From CAZCGA01 sp964498075 (lineage in GTDB: Bacteria; Desulfobacterota; Binatia; HRBIN30), in assembly GCA_964498075.1 (NCBI GenBank), contig CAZCGA010000186.1, positions 1-10,511 on the forward strand: a DNA stretch of 10,511 nucleotides. Reading direction: 5' to 3'. Of this stretch, positions 1 to 6,198 are shown piece by piece (the first letter of the stretch is position 1; each line of letters begins with the position of its first letter). The notes beneath the pieces were generated by a model that was not told the origin of the DNA, searched no databases, and saw only the letters and a program-made list of their open reading frames with translations. The position numbers and the translations under genes were made by a program.

Positions 1-133
1 CCGGCGTCGTTGTCCGCCCGGCACTGTGGGCATTGCATTGTGCCGCTTGTCCTCCCAGATCGATCACTGGACTGTCAAGCGAGCCGGCTCGGGTCGTCCT
101 CCATGAGATTTCACCACACACTCGTCATGCCCC

Positions 134-2137
134 TCACCGCGTCACGATCGGGAAGCTCGGATCCGGATCGTCGAGCAGGCGGAAGAACGACACGAGCTTC
201 AACCGGCTGCCTTCCACCTGCAGATCGTCAGAGAGCACGATATCCTTGATCGACGCCTGCTTGGTCACCAGCTTCAACCAGAAGTCTCTAGTCACGGTGA
301 CGGTGGCGTCGGCGTGCGGATCGGCGACCGCTTCCTTGTGGTGCAGGACCGCATTCTCCAAGCGCACGACGACCGTCGTGCCGACGTCCTTGAAGACGAA
401 GTTGATCGTCAGCTCCGTGCCGTCCGCTTTCGGTCCGTTCAGCCGGGTCGCCATGGCGGTGAAGAACTTGTCGAGCGGGATGTTGTTCAGAATGTCGGCG
501 GTCGCAGCCGCGGTCGCGACTGTGGGGCGGATGCCGTGTCGCAACTCCTGCGCACCGCTCAGGTAGACGTCGCGCCACGGTCCGGACTCCGCCTGATAGC
601 CGAGCTGGTCGTAGGTCCGAGCCAGCAGACCCTTGGCGGCGTCATTGCCGGAGTCGGCGAAGACGACGTGGTTGAGCAGCGTCGCCGCCCAGCGGTACTC
701 GCCCTTGTCGTACGCCGCTTGCGCCTTGCCGACCACGGCGTCGGCGCCGCCCATGGCTTCGACGTAGCGCTTGCCCTCTTCCGCAGGCGGGAGCGGATCG
801 AGATGCGCCGGATTGCCGTCGTACCAGCCGAAGTAGAACTGATAGACCGCCCGCGCGTTGTGCTGCGCCGTGCCGTAGTAGCCGCGATTGGGGAACGAGC
901 GACGCAAGCTCTCTGGTAGAACGATCGCCGCGGCGATCTCGCTCGGGGTCATCCCCTTGGACGCCAGGCGCAACGTCTGGTCGTGGATGTATCGGTACGT
1001 GTCGCGCTGCTTCTTGAGATACTCGATGACCCGCGCCGCGCCCCAGACCGGCCAGTGATGGCTGTTGAAGACCACCTCCGTCTGCGCGCCAAACCGGTCC
1101 ATCGCTTCGTCGATGTACCCGCTCCACAGCAGCGCGTCGCGCACCTTGGCCCCACGGAGCGTGTAGAGATTGTGCATGGTCTGCGAGACGATCTCCGCGC
1201 CGCAGAACGCTTTGAGCTGCGGCAGGAAGAAGGTAAGCTCCGCGGGCGCTTCGGAATGGGGCACGTACTGAAAGACGAGCTCGACGCCGTCGATGCGCAT
1301 CTGCTGGCCGGTGTGGTCGACGATGTCGCTGGGTGGGAGGATGGAAACGCTACTCATCGCCGGACCCTTGCCCAGACCGGTATCCACATGGCCGCGTTCC
1401 GTGCGGCTCAGCGCGGCGCCGTACATGTATTGCGCGCGCCGCCCCATGACGACGCCGGCGACCACGTTCTCGCTGATCGCCTCATCCATGAAGTTGAGCG
1501 GCGCGATGACGCGGACCTTGCCGGAGCGCACGTCCTGCGCGCTGGTCACGCCCTTGATGCCGCCGAAATGGTCGATGTGACTGTGGGTCAGAATGATCGC
1601 CACCAGCGGCCGTTCGCCCAAGACGCGATTGACCAGCGCCATGGCCTTCGCCGCCGTGTCGACCGTGGTCAGCGGATCGACCAGAATGCGCCCGCTATCC
1701 CCTTCGATGACGCTCAGGTTCGAGAGGTCATAGCCGCGCACCTGATAGACGCGATCGGTCACCTTGAAGAGGCCGTTGACGTTGTTGAGCTTCGCCTGTC
1801 GCCACAGGCTGGGGTTCACGCTGGGCGGTGCGTCGCCTGCGATGAAGTCATACGATGGTCTGTCCCAGACCAGCTTGCCGTCGGCGGCCCTCGTAACCAG
1901 CGGGTCATCCGTTGCCATGAAGCCGCGCCGCGCGGCGTCGAGCTCCGCCATGTCGCCGAGCGGCAACTCCATCCCGACCGCCGCGTTGGCCTTCGCGGTC
2001 GTCTGCGTCGCCCGGACGTGACCATCCGCATCCGCGTCGGGTCCGAAGTCCTTGCCCGTCATGCCCTGCTGTTTGCCGCAGGCCGCCAGAATCGACAGTG
2101 TAGCCAGCACGCCCATCCAGGTTTGAGATCGCTGCAT
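134..2137 (-). CDS. Alkyl sulfatase (SdsA1/BDS1-type metallo-beta-lactamase-fold sulfatase), predicted lipoprotein
   Basis: Predicted zinc-dependent hydrolase that cleaves sulfate from alkyl sulfates such as SDS, releasing an alcohol. The 667-aa length is normal for the family. The N-terminus has a hydrophobic segment ending in the lipobox LAAC (Cys20), so it should be a membrane-anchored lipoprotein acting outside the cytoplasm. Domains in order: metallo-beta-lactamase fold (about 115-370) with THSHIDH at 184-190, Glu296, Glu315 in GAEIVSQTMHNLYTLRG, and His360 in NSHHWPVWG; an alkylsulfatase dimerisation domain (about 380-520); and a C-terminal SCP2-like domain (about 540-660) that holds the hydrophobic substrate in known members. 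The spacings 185-296-315-360 equal those I recall for SdsA1 (169-280-299-344), so all metal ligands are present. The ATG follows AAGGAG (2145-2150) by 7 nt, which supports the start. It lies 154 bp downstream of the pentapeptide gene on the same strand. Family assignment is secure; the true substrate is not known. Confidence 0.95.
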   Translation of the reverse strand: MQRSQTWMGVLATLSILAACGKQQGMTGKDFGPDADADGHVRATQTTAKANAAVGMELPLGDMAELDAARRGFMATDDPLVTRAADGKLVWDRPSYDFIAGDAPPSVNPSLWRQAKLNNVNGLFKVTDRVYQVRGYDLSNLSVIEGDSGRILVDPLTTVDTAAKAMALVNRVLGERPLVAIILTHSHIDHFGGIKGVTSAQDVRSGKVRVIAPLNFMDEAISENVVAGVVMGRRAQYMYGAALSRTERGHVDTGLGKGPAMSSVSILPPSDIVDHTGQQMRIDGVELVFQYVPHSEAPAELTFFLPQLKAFCGAEIVSQTMHNLYTLRGAKVRDALLWSGYIDEAMDRFGAQTEVVFNSHHWPVWGAARVIEYLKKQRDTYRYIHDQTLRLASKGMTPSEIAAAIVLPESLRRSFPNRGYYGTAQHNARAVYQFYFGWYDGNPAHLDPLPPAEEGKRYVEAMGGADAVVGKAQAAYDKGEYRWAATLLNHVVFADSGNDAAKGLLARTYDQLGYQAESGPWRDVYLSGAQELRHGIRPTVATAAATADILNNIPLDKFFTAMATRLNGPKADGTELTINFVFKDVGTTVVVRLENAVLHHKEAVADPHADATVTVTRDFWLKLVTKQASIKDIVLSDDLQVEGSRLKLVSFFRLLDDPDPSFPIVTR

Positions 2138-2159
2138 GGAGTCGCTCCTTCCGTTGCGC

Positions 2160-2186
2160 TCTGTATCATGCCGTCGCAGCCGTCAA
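2160..2186 (-). promoter_or_regulatory. Weak candidate promoter for the alkylsulfatase gene
   Basis: On the minus strand TTGACG (2181-2186) is followed after 15 bp by TACAGA (2160-2165). The -35 box is good, but the -10 box is poor and the spacing short. If used, the leader before the ATG would be under 20 nt and would still contain the AAGGAG site. This is a tentative call from sequence alone. Confidence 0.2.
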
Positions 2187-2291
2187 GACCGGTCGGCCTG
2201 GACCTTCGATATCGACTTGCGGCCCTTCCGGGAGAAGTGGTGAGGAGGGCGCACAGCCTCGCGCTCTTACCCGAGTGGTGGGCGAATCTCT

Positions 2292-3047
2292 TTAGTCGAC
2301 GCTTGCCCCGCCCTGACGGGCTTTGATGAGCAGAGTCGGAGGTGTGTTGTGAGCGTGAAGCAGGGTCGCACCCTTGAGTTGCGTGGCATCGTCGAATGCG
2401 ACGTCGGTGAGATCGGCGTCGTCCAGGGTGGCGTTCTCAAGATTGGCGCCGCGCAGGTCGGCATGGGAAAGGTCGGCCGCGGTGAGGTCGGTTTCGGAAA
2501 GGTCGGCGGACTCCAGGTCCGTGTGGGAGAGGTCGGCGTTGCGGAAGTTGGCGCTGTGGAGGTCGGCATCCTCGAGGTTGCTGCGCGCGAGGTCCGCATT
2601 GCGGAGGTCGGCGGCGCTGAGATTGGCACGCACAAGGTTGGCCGATTTGAGCTCGAGGGATTGCAGGAACGCTCCGGAGGCGTCGACACCAGTGAGCGGG
2701 ACGCCGTCTTCATTGAGCTGGCGGAGGGCTTCGATGCGGCCACCAGAGCCACCTTTGCCCTGCGACGTGTTGATGACCTGCCAGGCTTGGTATTGCTTGA
2801 TCTGGCGACGTTCGGGGGCTTCGTGAAAATAGAAGACCACCGCGATCAGGATAGAGAACGTCGAAAGGTGTGCGAGAACCTGCAAGAGCGACCACTGGGA
2901 GAGTCCCCAGGCGACATGACGCATGAACCATTCGACACGGTGCAAGGGGAGTGTCCATGGATGGCGAACGTGCGCGCGGTATTGGTGCCAGGGGATGGGG
3001 CGTTGAGGCTCACTGTGCGGCTTGTGGTGAATTTCCAGTTCGGGCAT
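2292..3047 (-). CDS. Membrane-anchored pentapeptide-repeat protein
   Basis: A 251-aa protein with three visible parts. Residues 1-53 are polar and rich in His, Pro and Arg. Residues about 54-75 form one transmembrane segment (LAHLSTFSILIAVVFYF). From about 115 to 230 there are A(D/N)LxxAxL-type pentapeptide repeats, for example ANLSAADLRNADLARSNL, which fold as a right-handed quadrilateral beta-helix. The repeat part probably faces the cytoplasm, but topology is inferred. Pentapeptide proteins range from gyrase-protecting DNA mimics to scaffolds. The membrane anchor argues against a simple Qnr-like role, and no specific function can be given. The start at 3047 is chosen because GAGGA (3054-3058) lies 6 nt upstream. 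The frame also stays open to an ATG at 3137, but that 30-residue extension has no good ribosome site and runs into the transposase remnant. Confidence 0.85.
   Translation of the reverse strand: MPELEIHHKPHSEPQRPIPWHQYRAHVRHPWTLPLHRVEWFMRHVAWGLSQWSLLQVLAHLSTFSILIAVVFYFHEAPERRQIKQYQAWQVINTSQGKGGSGGRIEALRQLNEDGVPLTGVDASGAFLQSLELKSANLVRANLSAADLRNADLARSNLEDADLHSANFRNADLSHTDLESADLSETDLTAADLSHADLRGANLENATLDDADLTDVAFDDATQLKGATLLHAHNTPPTLLIKARQGGASVD
2396..2660. repeat. 15-bp-periodic coding repeats of the pentapeptide gene
   Basis: The plus strand shows AGGTCGG-like words recurring at 15- or 30-bp spacing. These are the DNA image of the A(D/N)LxxA pentapeptides on the minus strand. They are coding repeats, not a separate element. 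Near-identical units make the stretch prone to gain or loss of whole repeats. Confidence 0.7.
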
Positions 3048-3088
3048 TGGGGGTCCTCGTCGCGGTGGGTCGTTGCTTGGATGACTGA

Positions 3089-3382
3089 AACAGCGAGCCG
3101 GTTTCGCTGAGCTTACTGAGTTTCGCGAACGCCGCAAATCTACAAGACCTGGGACTCCGACAGAAGGAGATCGGCGCAGCGTTCGGAGTCGGGCGCTTCG
3201 CGGTCAGCAAGGCCGTCGCCGGCCTCGGGCACGATGTGACACGCGATCAATGGCGCGCGCGGGTGGTGAAGAGGCTGACCGCGCTGCTCCAGAGCGCTGC
3301 CACGGCCAAGGCTGATCGCACTCCCGCGGTGACGCGGGCCGCTCCGACGCGCGTGCTGTCGACGTCAACTTTCCAGACCTGA
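3089..3382 (+). pseudogene. Remnant of a transposase C-terminus (REP-associated tyrosine transposase-like helix-turn-helix)
   Basis: The plus-strand frame from the stop at 3086-3088 to the TGA at 3380-3382 is open for 97 codons but has no ATG near its start. Residues about 24-46 read LRQKEIGAAFGVGRFAVSKA. This is a DnaA-C-like helix-turn-helix pattern (xxxEIGxxFGVxxxAVSxA) of the kind found after the Y1 domain in REP-associated tyrosine transposases (TnpA-REP/RAYT). The His-hydrophobic-His and Tyr catalytic parts are absent, so this is at best a C-terminal scrap. It overlaps the alternative long start of the pentapeptide gene on the other strand. The REP-like elements near 6.2-6.36 kb fit with past activity of such an enzyme. 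The family call is from pattern recognition only. Confidence 0.4.
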
Positions 3383-3475
3383 ATGGCTGGGAGGACCGGT
3401 TCCGCGCTGCACGAGGCCCACAGGCAGTTCCGTCGTGTGCGCGGATTTGCATTTGGCGGACCTGACCGACGGGCT

Positions 3476-3739
3476 TCAGCGGTCACCGCTACGGCGACTG
3501 CCCGAGGTGCGGCCGTGCATGGAGGTTCGGCCCCTCTTGCCACCCCCTGTTCCGGGGGTGGGCCGAGGATCCTCGTCGACGACTTCGATCTCGCCGGCGT
3601 CGACGAGCTTCTTGAGCCCCGGACTTTCGACGGCTTTCGCCGAGATCTGTGCGGTTTTTCCGGGGCCGAGATGCAAGGTCTTGCCGCCGGGCAGCGGGAC
3701 GCTCAGCGGCCTCTGAGTCTTGTTGCTGACGGCTATCAT
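3476..3739 (-). CDS. Small conserved hypothetical protein with basic, Gly/Arg-rich tail (87 aa)
   Basis: An 87-aa protein. Its first 55 residues (starting MIAVSNKTQRPLSVPLPGGK) look like a compact beta-rich domain with the segment GGKTLHLGPGKTAQI, followed by an acidic stretch (EIEVVDEDPRP). The tail from about residue 62 is rich in Gly, Arg and Ser and ends RRSGDR. I recognise the general shape (a 'PLPGGKTLHLGP' protein) from small hypothetical genes of environmental bacteria but know no function for it. The start is well supported: AAGGAG (3746-3751) is 6 nt before the ATG. It lies 52 bp downstream of the 46-aa gene on the same strand and may be co-transcribed with it. A strong hairpin falls within the tail codons. 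Confidence 0.75.
   Translation of the reverse strand: MIAVSNKTQRPLSVPLPGGKTLHLGPGKTAQISAKAVESPGLKKLVDAGEIEVVDEDPRPTPGTGGGKRGRTSMHGRTSGSRRSGDR
3540..3561. other. Perfect 8-bp inverted repeat inside the 87-aa gene
   Basis: CCACCCCC (3540-3547) and GGGGGTGG (3554-3561) are perfectly complementary around a 6-nt loop. It lies in the codons for the Pro/Gly-rich linker (PTPGTGGGK), so it may reflect only repeated Pro and Gly codons. No T-run follows on either strand, so it is not called a terminator. Confidence 0.5.
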
Positions 3740-3791
3740 CGCTGTCTCCTTGGCATGACCAGGCTATCGGCGGCAGCCCACATCCCGCAGG

Positions 3792-3932
3792 CTACTTCTT
3801 GCCCTTCGCCATAGTTTGCGGGGCCTGACTCCGGTTGTCCTGCTTGGATTTCGCCTCGGCCGCGTTCTGTGCCTTGGCGACGTCCTTCTGCTTCTGGCCG
3901 CGCTGTTTCGACTTGAGTGACTTATCGCCCAT
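3792..3932 (-). CDS. Short Lys/Gln-rich conserved protein (46 aa)
   Basis: A 46-aa protein with N-terminus MGDKSLKSKQRGQKQKD and C-terminus MAKGKK. It has 11 Lys and 7 Gln, no Cys, and no membrane segment, and is probably disordered or a single charged helix. The ribosome site is strong: GGAGG (3938-3942) ends 5 nt before the ATG. This and the compact ATG-to-TAG frame make a real gene likely despite its size. I recognise the MGDKSxKSKQRxQKQK start as a recurrent small hypothetical family in environmental bacteria; no function is known to me. A nucleic-acid-binding role would be a guess from charge alone. It is the upstream neighbour of the 87-aa gene, same strand. Confidence 0.75.
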   Translation of the reverse strand: MGDKSLKSKQRGQKQKDVAKAQNAAEAKSKQDNRSQAPQTMAKGKK

Positions 3933-4008
3933 GGGAGCCTCCGTTCGATGGCTCAGGCCATCTGCGCGACGATTGCAGTCGCTGCATCAAAGGGCAAGGG
4001 GCGGCGGG

Positions 4009-4157
4009 TCACGGAGGACCGTCCGGAGCATCCGGTTCAGACTCCCGCCACTGCTTCAGTTGATAGAGATCCTCGACTGTGATCTTGTGCTCGCGGACGC
4101 GGTCGAACGGGTGGTCGCGGAGGGCGGAGGCAGGTGGCTCCACTGGATCTTCGGCAT
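4009..4157 (-). pseudogene. Frameshifted small gene downstream of the ribbon-helix-helix regulator
   Basis: An ATG at 4155-4157 overlaps the regulator's stop by one base (TGATG), the usual sign of translational coupling. The first ten codons give MPKIQWSHLP, and that frame then runs into low-complexity Ser/Thr codons and an early stop. In the neighbouring frame from 4125 the sequence continues as ALRDHPFDRVREHKIT followed by VEDLYQLKQWRESEPD, ending at TGA 4009-4011. One missing base near 4125-4128, in a C/G-rich run, reunites the two parts into a protein of about 49 aa. The combined text matches my memory of a small protein often found after such regulators, usually with a longer C-terminus, so this copy may also be shortened. 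Type and function are inferred. Confidence 0.5.
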
Positions 4158-4414
4158 CACGCACCGAAGGTCAGGCGTGCCAGGTCTTCCTTGAGTTGTT
4201 TCTGTTGCTCCGGGTCGGAGGAGCGCGCCAACCGATCGGCCAGATCGAAAAACCGCTTCTTCTCCCGTTCCTGGGCTGCTAGGCCAGCCTCGATCAAGTC
4301 GACGACGACGCGATTCGCACTGGTCTTCTGCGTCCGTGCCAAGGCCTTCACGCGGCGGGCAACGCGTGGTGGGAGGCTGACGCTCTGGCGAACGGGTTTC
4401 TCCAAGTTCGGCAT
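4157..4414 (-). CDS. Ribbon-helix-helix (CopG/Arc-like) DNA-binding protein, possible antitoxin
   Basis: An 85-aa protein. The N-terminus VRQSVSLPPRVARRVKALAR is a typical ribbon-helix-helix opening: a beta-strand with alternating residues for the DNA major groove, then helix one. It is followed by TSANRVVVDLIEAGLAA for helix two and a charged C-terminal helix (about 50-82, EREKKRFFDLADRLARSSD). Such proteins bind operators as dimers and commonly serve as antitoxins or autorepressors. Start uncertain: the ATG at 4414 begins the recognisable protein, and a GAGG sits only 2 nt before it. An in-frame ATG at 4432 would add six residues and has no better ribosome site. Its stop overlaps the start of the frameshifted partner gene. 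Confidence 0.8.
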   Translation of the reverse strand: MPNLEKPVRQSVSLPPRVARRVKALARTQKTSANRVVVDLIEAGLAAQEREKKRFFDLADRLARSSDPEQQKQLKEDLARLTFGA

Positions 4415-4485
4415 GACCTCAGGATACACCATCTCGCATCAGCATGCACCAAATTGAAGCTCGAAGGCCCGATTCTGCTGGCTTA

Positions 4486-4497
4486 GCGGGCGCCCGC
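4486..4497. repeat. Perfect 12-bp palindrome upstream of the regulator gene
   Basis: GCGGGCGCCCGC reads the same on both strands. It lies about 70 bp upstream of the ribbon-helix-helix gene, where an autoregulatory operator could be, but GC-rich palindromes of this size also arise by chance. It has no loop and no T-run, so it is not a terminator. Confidence 0.3.
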
Positions 4498-4682
4498 CTC
4501 ACTTCCGCTTGGCCTCGCTAGACCTCCCCGCGACGCTTGACGGGCGGTTTGTCCGCGCTGTATATCCGGGTCGGTCTGAGATTTCACGGGGCTGTCGGAG
4601 TTTCGGGGAACGTCTGATACTGGCGCGTTATGGCAAATGCCCCGTTAATGCGGGCTATCCGCCGCCGACGGAACCTGAGCGC

Positions 4683-4781
4683 ATGACGGCCGACGAATGC
4701 CGCGGGCTGCTGTTCGTGGCCGCGTTCTCAACGCGGCTGGCGCTCGGCTTCGTGCTGCCGGCGATGCTCGGAGCGCAGTAG
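4683..4781 (+). CDS. Possible 32-aa single-span membrane peptide
   Basis: ATG at 4683 opens MTADECRGLLFVAAFSTRLA and continues hydrophobic to MLGAQ, a short polar head and one membrane span of about 20 residues. The frame is open upstream to an ATG at 4509, but that part has no coding look. Only a weak GGAA precedes the start. The stop TAG is directly followed by the ATG of the next candidate (TAGATG). Small single-span peptides of this length occur, for instance, as minor coat proteins of filamentous phages, but nothing else here supports a phage. Low confidence; it may be a chance frame. Confidence 0.3.
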   Translation: MTADECRGLLFVAAFSTRLALGFVLPAMLGAQ

Positions 4782-5225
4782 ATGCAACCTTGCAACGGCT
4801 GCAGGCGCACCTTGCGTATTCGGGACCACGCCGAGCGCACAGAGCGGCGCGAGATGCAAGACCACTACATGGCGGTGATCGAGTGGTTGAGCCTACCAGC
4901 ACCGGCCCGAACGCCTACGGCCGCGCCAGTGACCGGAGCAAACGGTGCAACGGGTCCCACACCGGCAGCGACGGCCCCGAACGCCCCGCCAGCGGCCCGC
5001 TGGGGCGTCAGAACCACCGACGCTGAGCGAAGCACTGAGCAGCGCACTGACGCGCTGGCCCAGACCGACGCGGTGAAAAATGGCTCAGAGTCGCAACCGG
5101 CGCGAGCGCATCGAGAACTACTTCAAAAAGACGTGGGCTGCACGGCCAGCAGCCGGTCGGCCAGCAACCACCAACCACCGACTACGGCATGGCCGGTCCC
5201 CAAGCAACTGAAGCCGATGCCATAG
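4782..5225 (+). CDS. Hypothetical protein with CxxC start and Ala/Pro/Thr-rich linker
   Basis: A 147-aa frame starting MQPCNGCRRTLRIRDHAERT: a CxxC pair at 4-7, a charged region likely to be helical up to about 38, then an Ala/Pro/Thr-rich linker (about 38-75), then polar sequence. GGAG (4770-4773) is 8 nt before the ATG, a usable ribosome site. No family is recognised. The end overlaps the signal peptidase membrane-domain start at 5189. A second frame at 5080-5211 (MAQSRNRRERIENYFKKTWA, 43 aa, preceded by GGTG) lies inside it and competes as the real product of the 3' half. Only one of them is likely to be real. Confidence 0.35.
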   Translation: MQPCNGCRRTLRIRDHAERTERREMQDHYMAVIEWLSLPAPARTPTAAPVTGANGATGPTPAATAPNAPPAARWGVRTTDAERSTEQRTDALAQTDAVKNGSESQPARAHRELLQKDVGCTASSRSASNHQPPTTAWPVPKQLKPMP

Positions 5226-5503
5226 TCGGAGTGCCAAACCTCGGGCGCAAATGGTGGGTCGCAGCGGCGCTCGCGCTCATAGCAGCCGGGCTTGGGCAGG
5301 TGTACAACGGACAGCTTCGAAGAGCCGCGTTTTATCTGGCCGCTCCGTTTGGGTTGCTTGTTCTATCTTTCCTAGTCCTCTCTTTCGGAACAAATGGGCT
5401 GGGATTCTTCATTCCGCTGGCTGCTGCGTTCATCGTCCGAGCAGCAAGCGTTGTAGACGCAATCGTTTTCGGCCAGACGACAGAGCGTCACCTACGAGCT
5501 TAA
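5189..5503 (+). CDS. N-terminal membrane domain of a signal peptidase I, split off by frameshift
   Basis: A 104-aa protein with LGRKWWVAAALALIAAGLGQVYNGQ at about 18-42 (shown here only as a family landmark: GLGQVYNGQ), then two strongly hydrophobic spans at about 45-66 and 68-90. Membrane modules with a GLGQVYNGQ motif occur at the N-terminus of longer signal peptidases in several Gram-negative groups. After VVDAIVF the frame decays (GQTTERHLRA, then TAA). The +1 frame instead gives SARRQSVTYELKSCNRFVVY, which leads directly into the catalytic domain. The shift point fits a T4 run at 5466-5469: with three T the frame reads DAIVSARRQ. The start is uncertain, as no clear ribosome site precedes the ATG. 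Either a mutated or mis-sequenced lepB, or a natural split gene. Confidence 0.7.
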   Translation: MAGPQATEADAIVGVPNLGRKWWVAAALALIAAGLGQVYNGQLRRAAFYLAAPFGLLVLSFLVLSFGTNGLGFFIPLAAAFIVRAASVVDAIVFGQTTERHLRA

Positions 5504-5519
5504 GTCCTGCAACCGTTTC

Positions 5520-6101
5520 GTGGTTTACGGCGCAATGTGCGGGATAGCATTTCTTGTGGCTCACATGATTCGAGTAGGCGTAGTGCAAGCCTTCTGGATC
5601 CCGTCGGGGAACATGCTGCCGACGATTCAGATCGGCGATCACCTGTTTGTGAACAAGCTAGCCTACGGCATGCGCCTGCCGTTCGTCGAGAAGGAGATCA
5701 CGCAGTGGCGGCCGCTGCAGCGCGACGACATCATCGTCTTCACGTCGCCGGTCGATCACAAGGCCGATCTGATCAAGCGTATCATCGCGGTCGAAGGTGA
5801 CGGCGTAGAGATCCGCAACAAGCACCTCTACATCAACGGCCAAGAGGTGCCCGACCCGCATGCCGACTTCACTGACCCGCACGTGCGCGATACCGCGCCA
5901 CGCGACAACTTCGGTCCGGTGACCGTGCCGCCGGGCAAGGTCTTCGTGATGGGCGACAATCGTGATCAGAGCTACGACAGCCGCTACTGGGGTTTCGCGG
6001 ACGCGACCGACGTGAAGGGCAAGGCAACCTTCATCTACTGGTCATGGAACAGTGGAACCCGTTGGGTGCGGTGGGACCGCCTGGGCAACTACCTGCGCTA
6101 G
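5520..6101 (+). CDS. lepB: Signal peptidase I, catalytic domain
   Basis: Membrane-bound endopeptidase (S26) that removes signal peptides from exported proteins on the outer face of the cytoplasmic membrane. In the 193-aa frame from GTG 5520, a hydrophobic segment (about 5-25) leads to IPSGNMLPT with the nucleophile Ser29. The Lys general base is Lys86 in DLIKRIIAVEGD, and GDNRDQSYDSRYWG (145-158) is conserved box E. All catalytic elements are present. The usual SGSM has become SGNM, which I take to be tolerated. The frame is open back to 5457, and residues upstream of the GTG (YELKSCNRF) look like real coding sequence. So the natural protein is probably about 300 aa and starts at 5189, with a one-base frameshift in between. 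If the shift is real, translation of this part would need internal initiation at GTG 5520 or a downstream ATG. Confidence 0.93.
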   Translation: MVYGAMCGIAFLVAHMIRVGVVQAFWIPSGNMLPTIQIGDHLFVNKLAYGMRLPFVEKEITQWRPLQRDDIIVFTSPVDHKADLIKRIIAVEGDGVEIRNKHLYINGQEVPDPHADFTDPHVRDTAPRDNFGPVTVPPGKVFVMGDNRDQSYDSRYWGFADATDVKGKATFIYWSWNSGTRWVRWDRLGNYLR

Positions 6102-6198
6102 GTACGGTCAGGATGGCGCACGTGCCTACCCACTGCGGACGCACCCGCCCTGGCCAGCAGCTTGACCTTGAATCGCGCCTCACCCATACCGCAGAATC

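Noticed and set aside
38..49. A 12-bp word TTGTGCCGCTTG repeated in inverted orientation at 10500-10511, close to both window ends
   Set aside because: By a rough count a few 12-bp inverted matches are expected by chance in 10.5 kb, and there is no sign of an element spanning the window.
1..133. Left edge as the end of a further gene
   Set aside because: The open frames there lack motifs and run into the antisense of the sulfatase gene; nothing supports a feature.
983..2326. A 447-codon plus-strand open frame opposite the alkylsulfatase gene
   Set aside because: It mirrors a secure minus-strand gene with all catalytic motifs. Its Ala/Arg/Asp/His-rich text is typical antisense translation in GC-rich DNA, with no family motif.
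2396..2660. Regularly spaced repeats that could suggest a CRISPR-like array
   Set aside because: The period is 15 bp with no unique spacers and is fully explained by pentapeptide codons.
2349..3110. A 253-codon plus-strand open frame with Gly/Val repeats
   Set aside because: It is the reverse complement of the pentapeptide repeats, and the repeated EVG/KVG text follows from the 15-bp coding period.
4486..4497. GC-rich palindrome as a transcription terminator
   Set aside because: It has no loop and no following T-run on either strand.
4600..4670. GCGTTATGG/CCGTTAATG words as an integron attC or dif-like recombination site
   Set aside because: The GTT-core does not fit the attC consensus, there is no matching partner core with a long stem, and no integrase is nearby.
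5466..5503. Programmed +1 frameshift joining the signal peptidase halves
   Set aside because: No known slippery motif or upstream stimulatory site is visible. A simple one-base insertion in the T run explains the data better.
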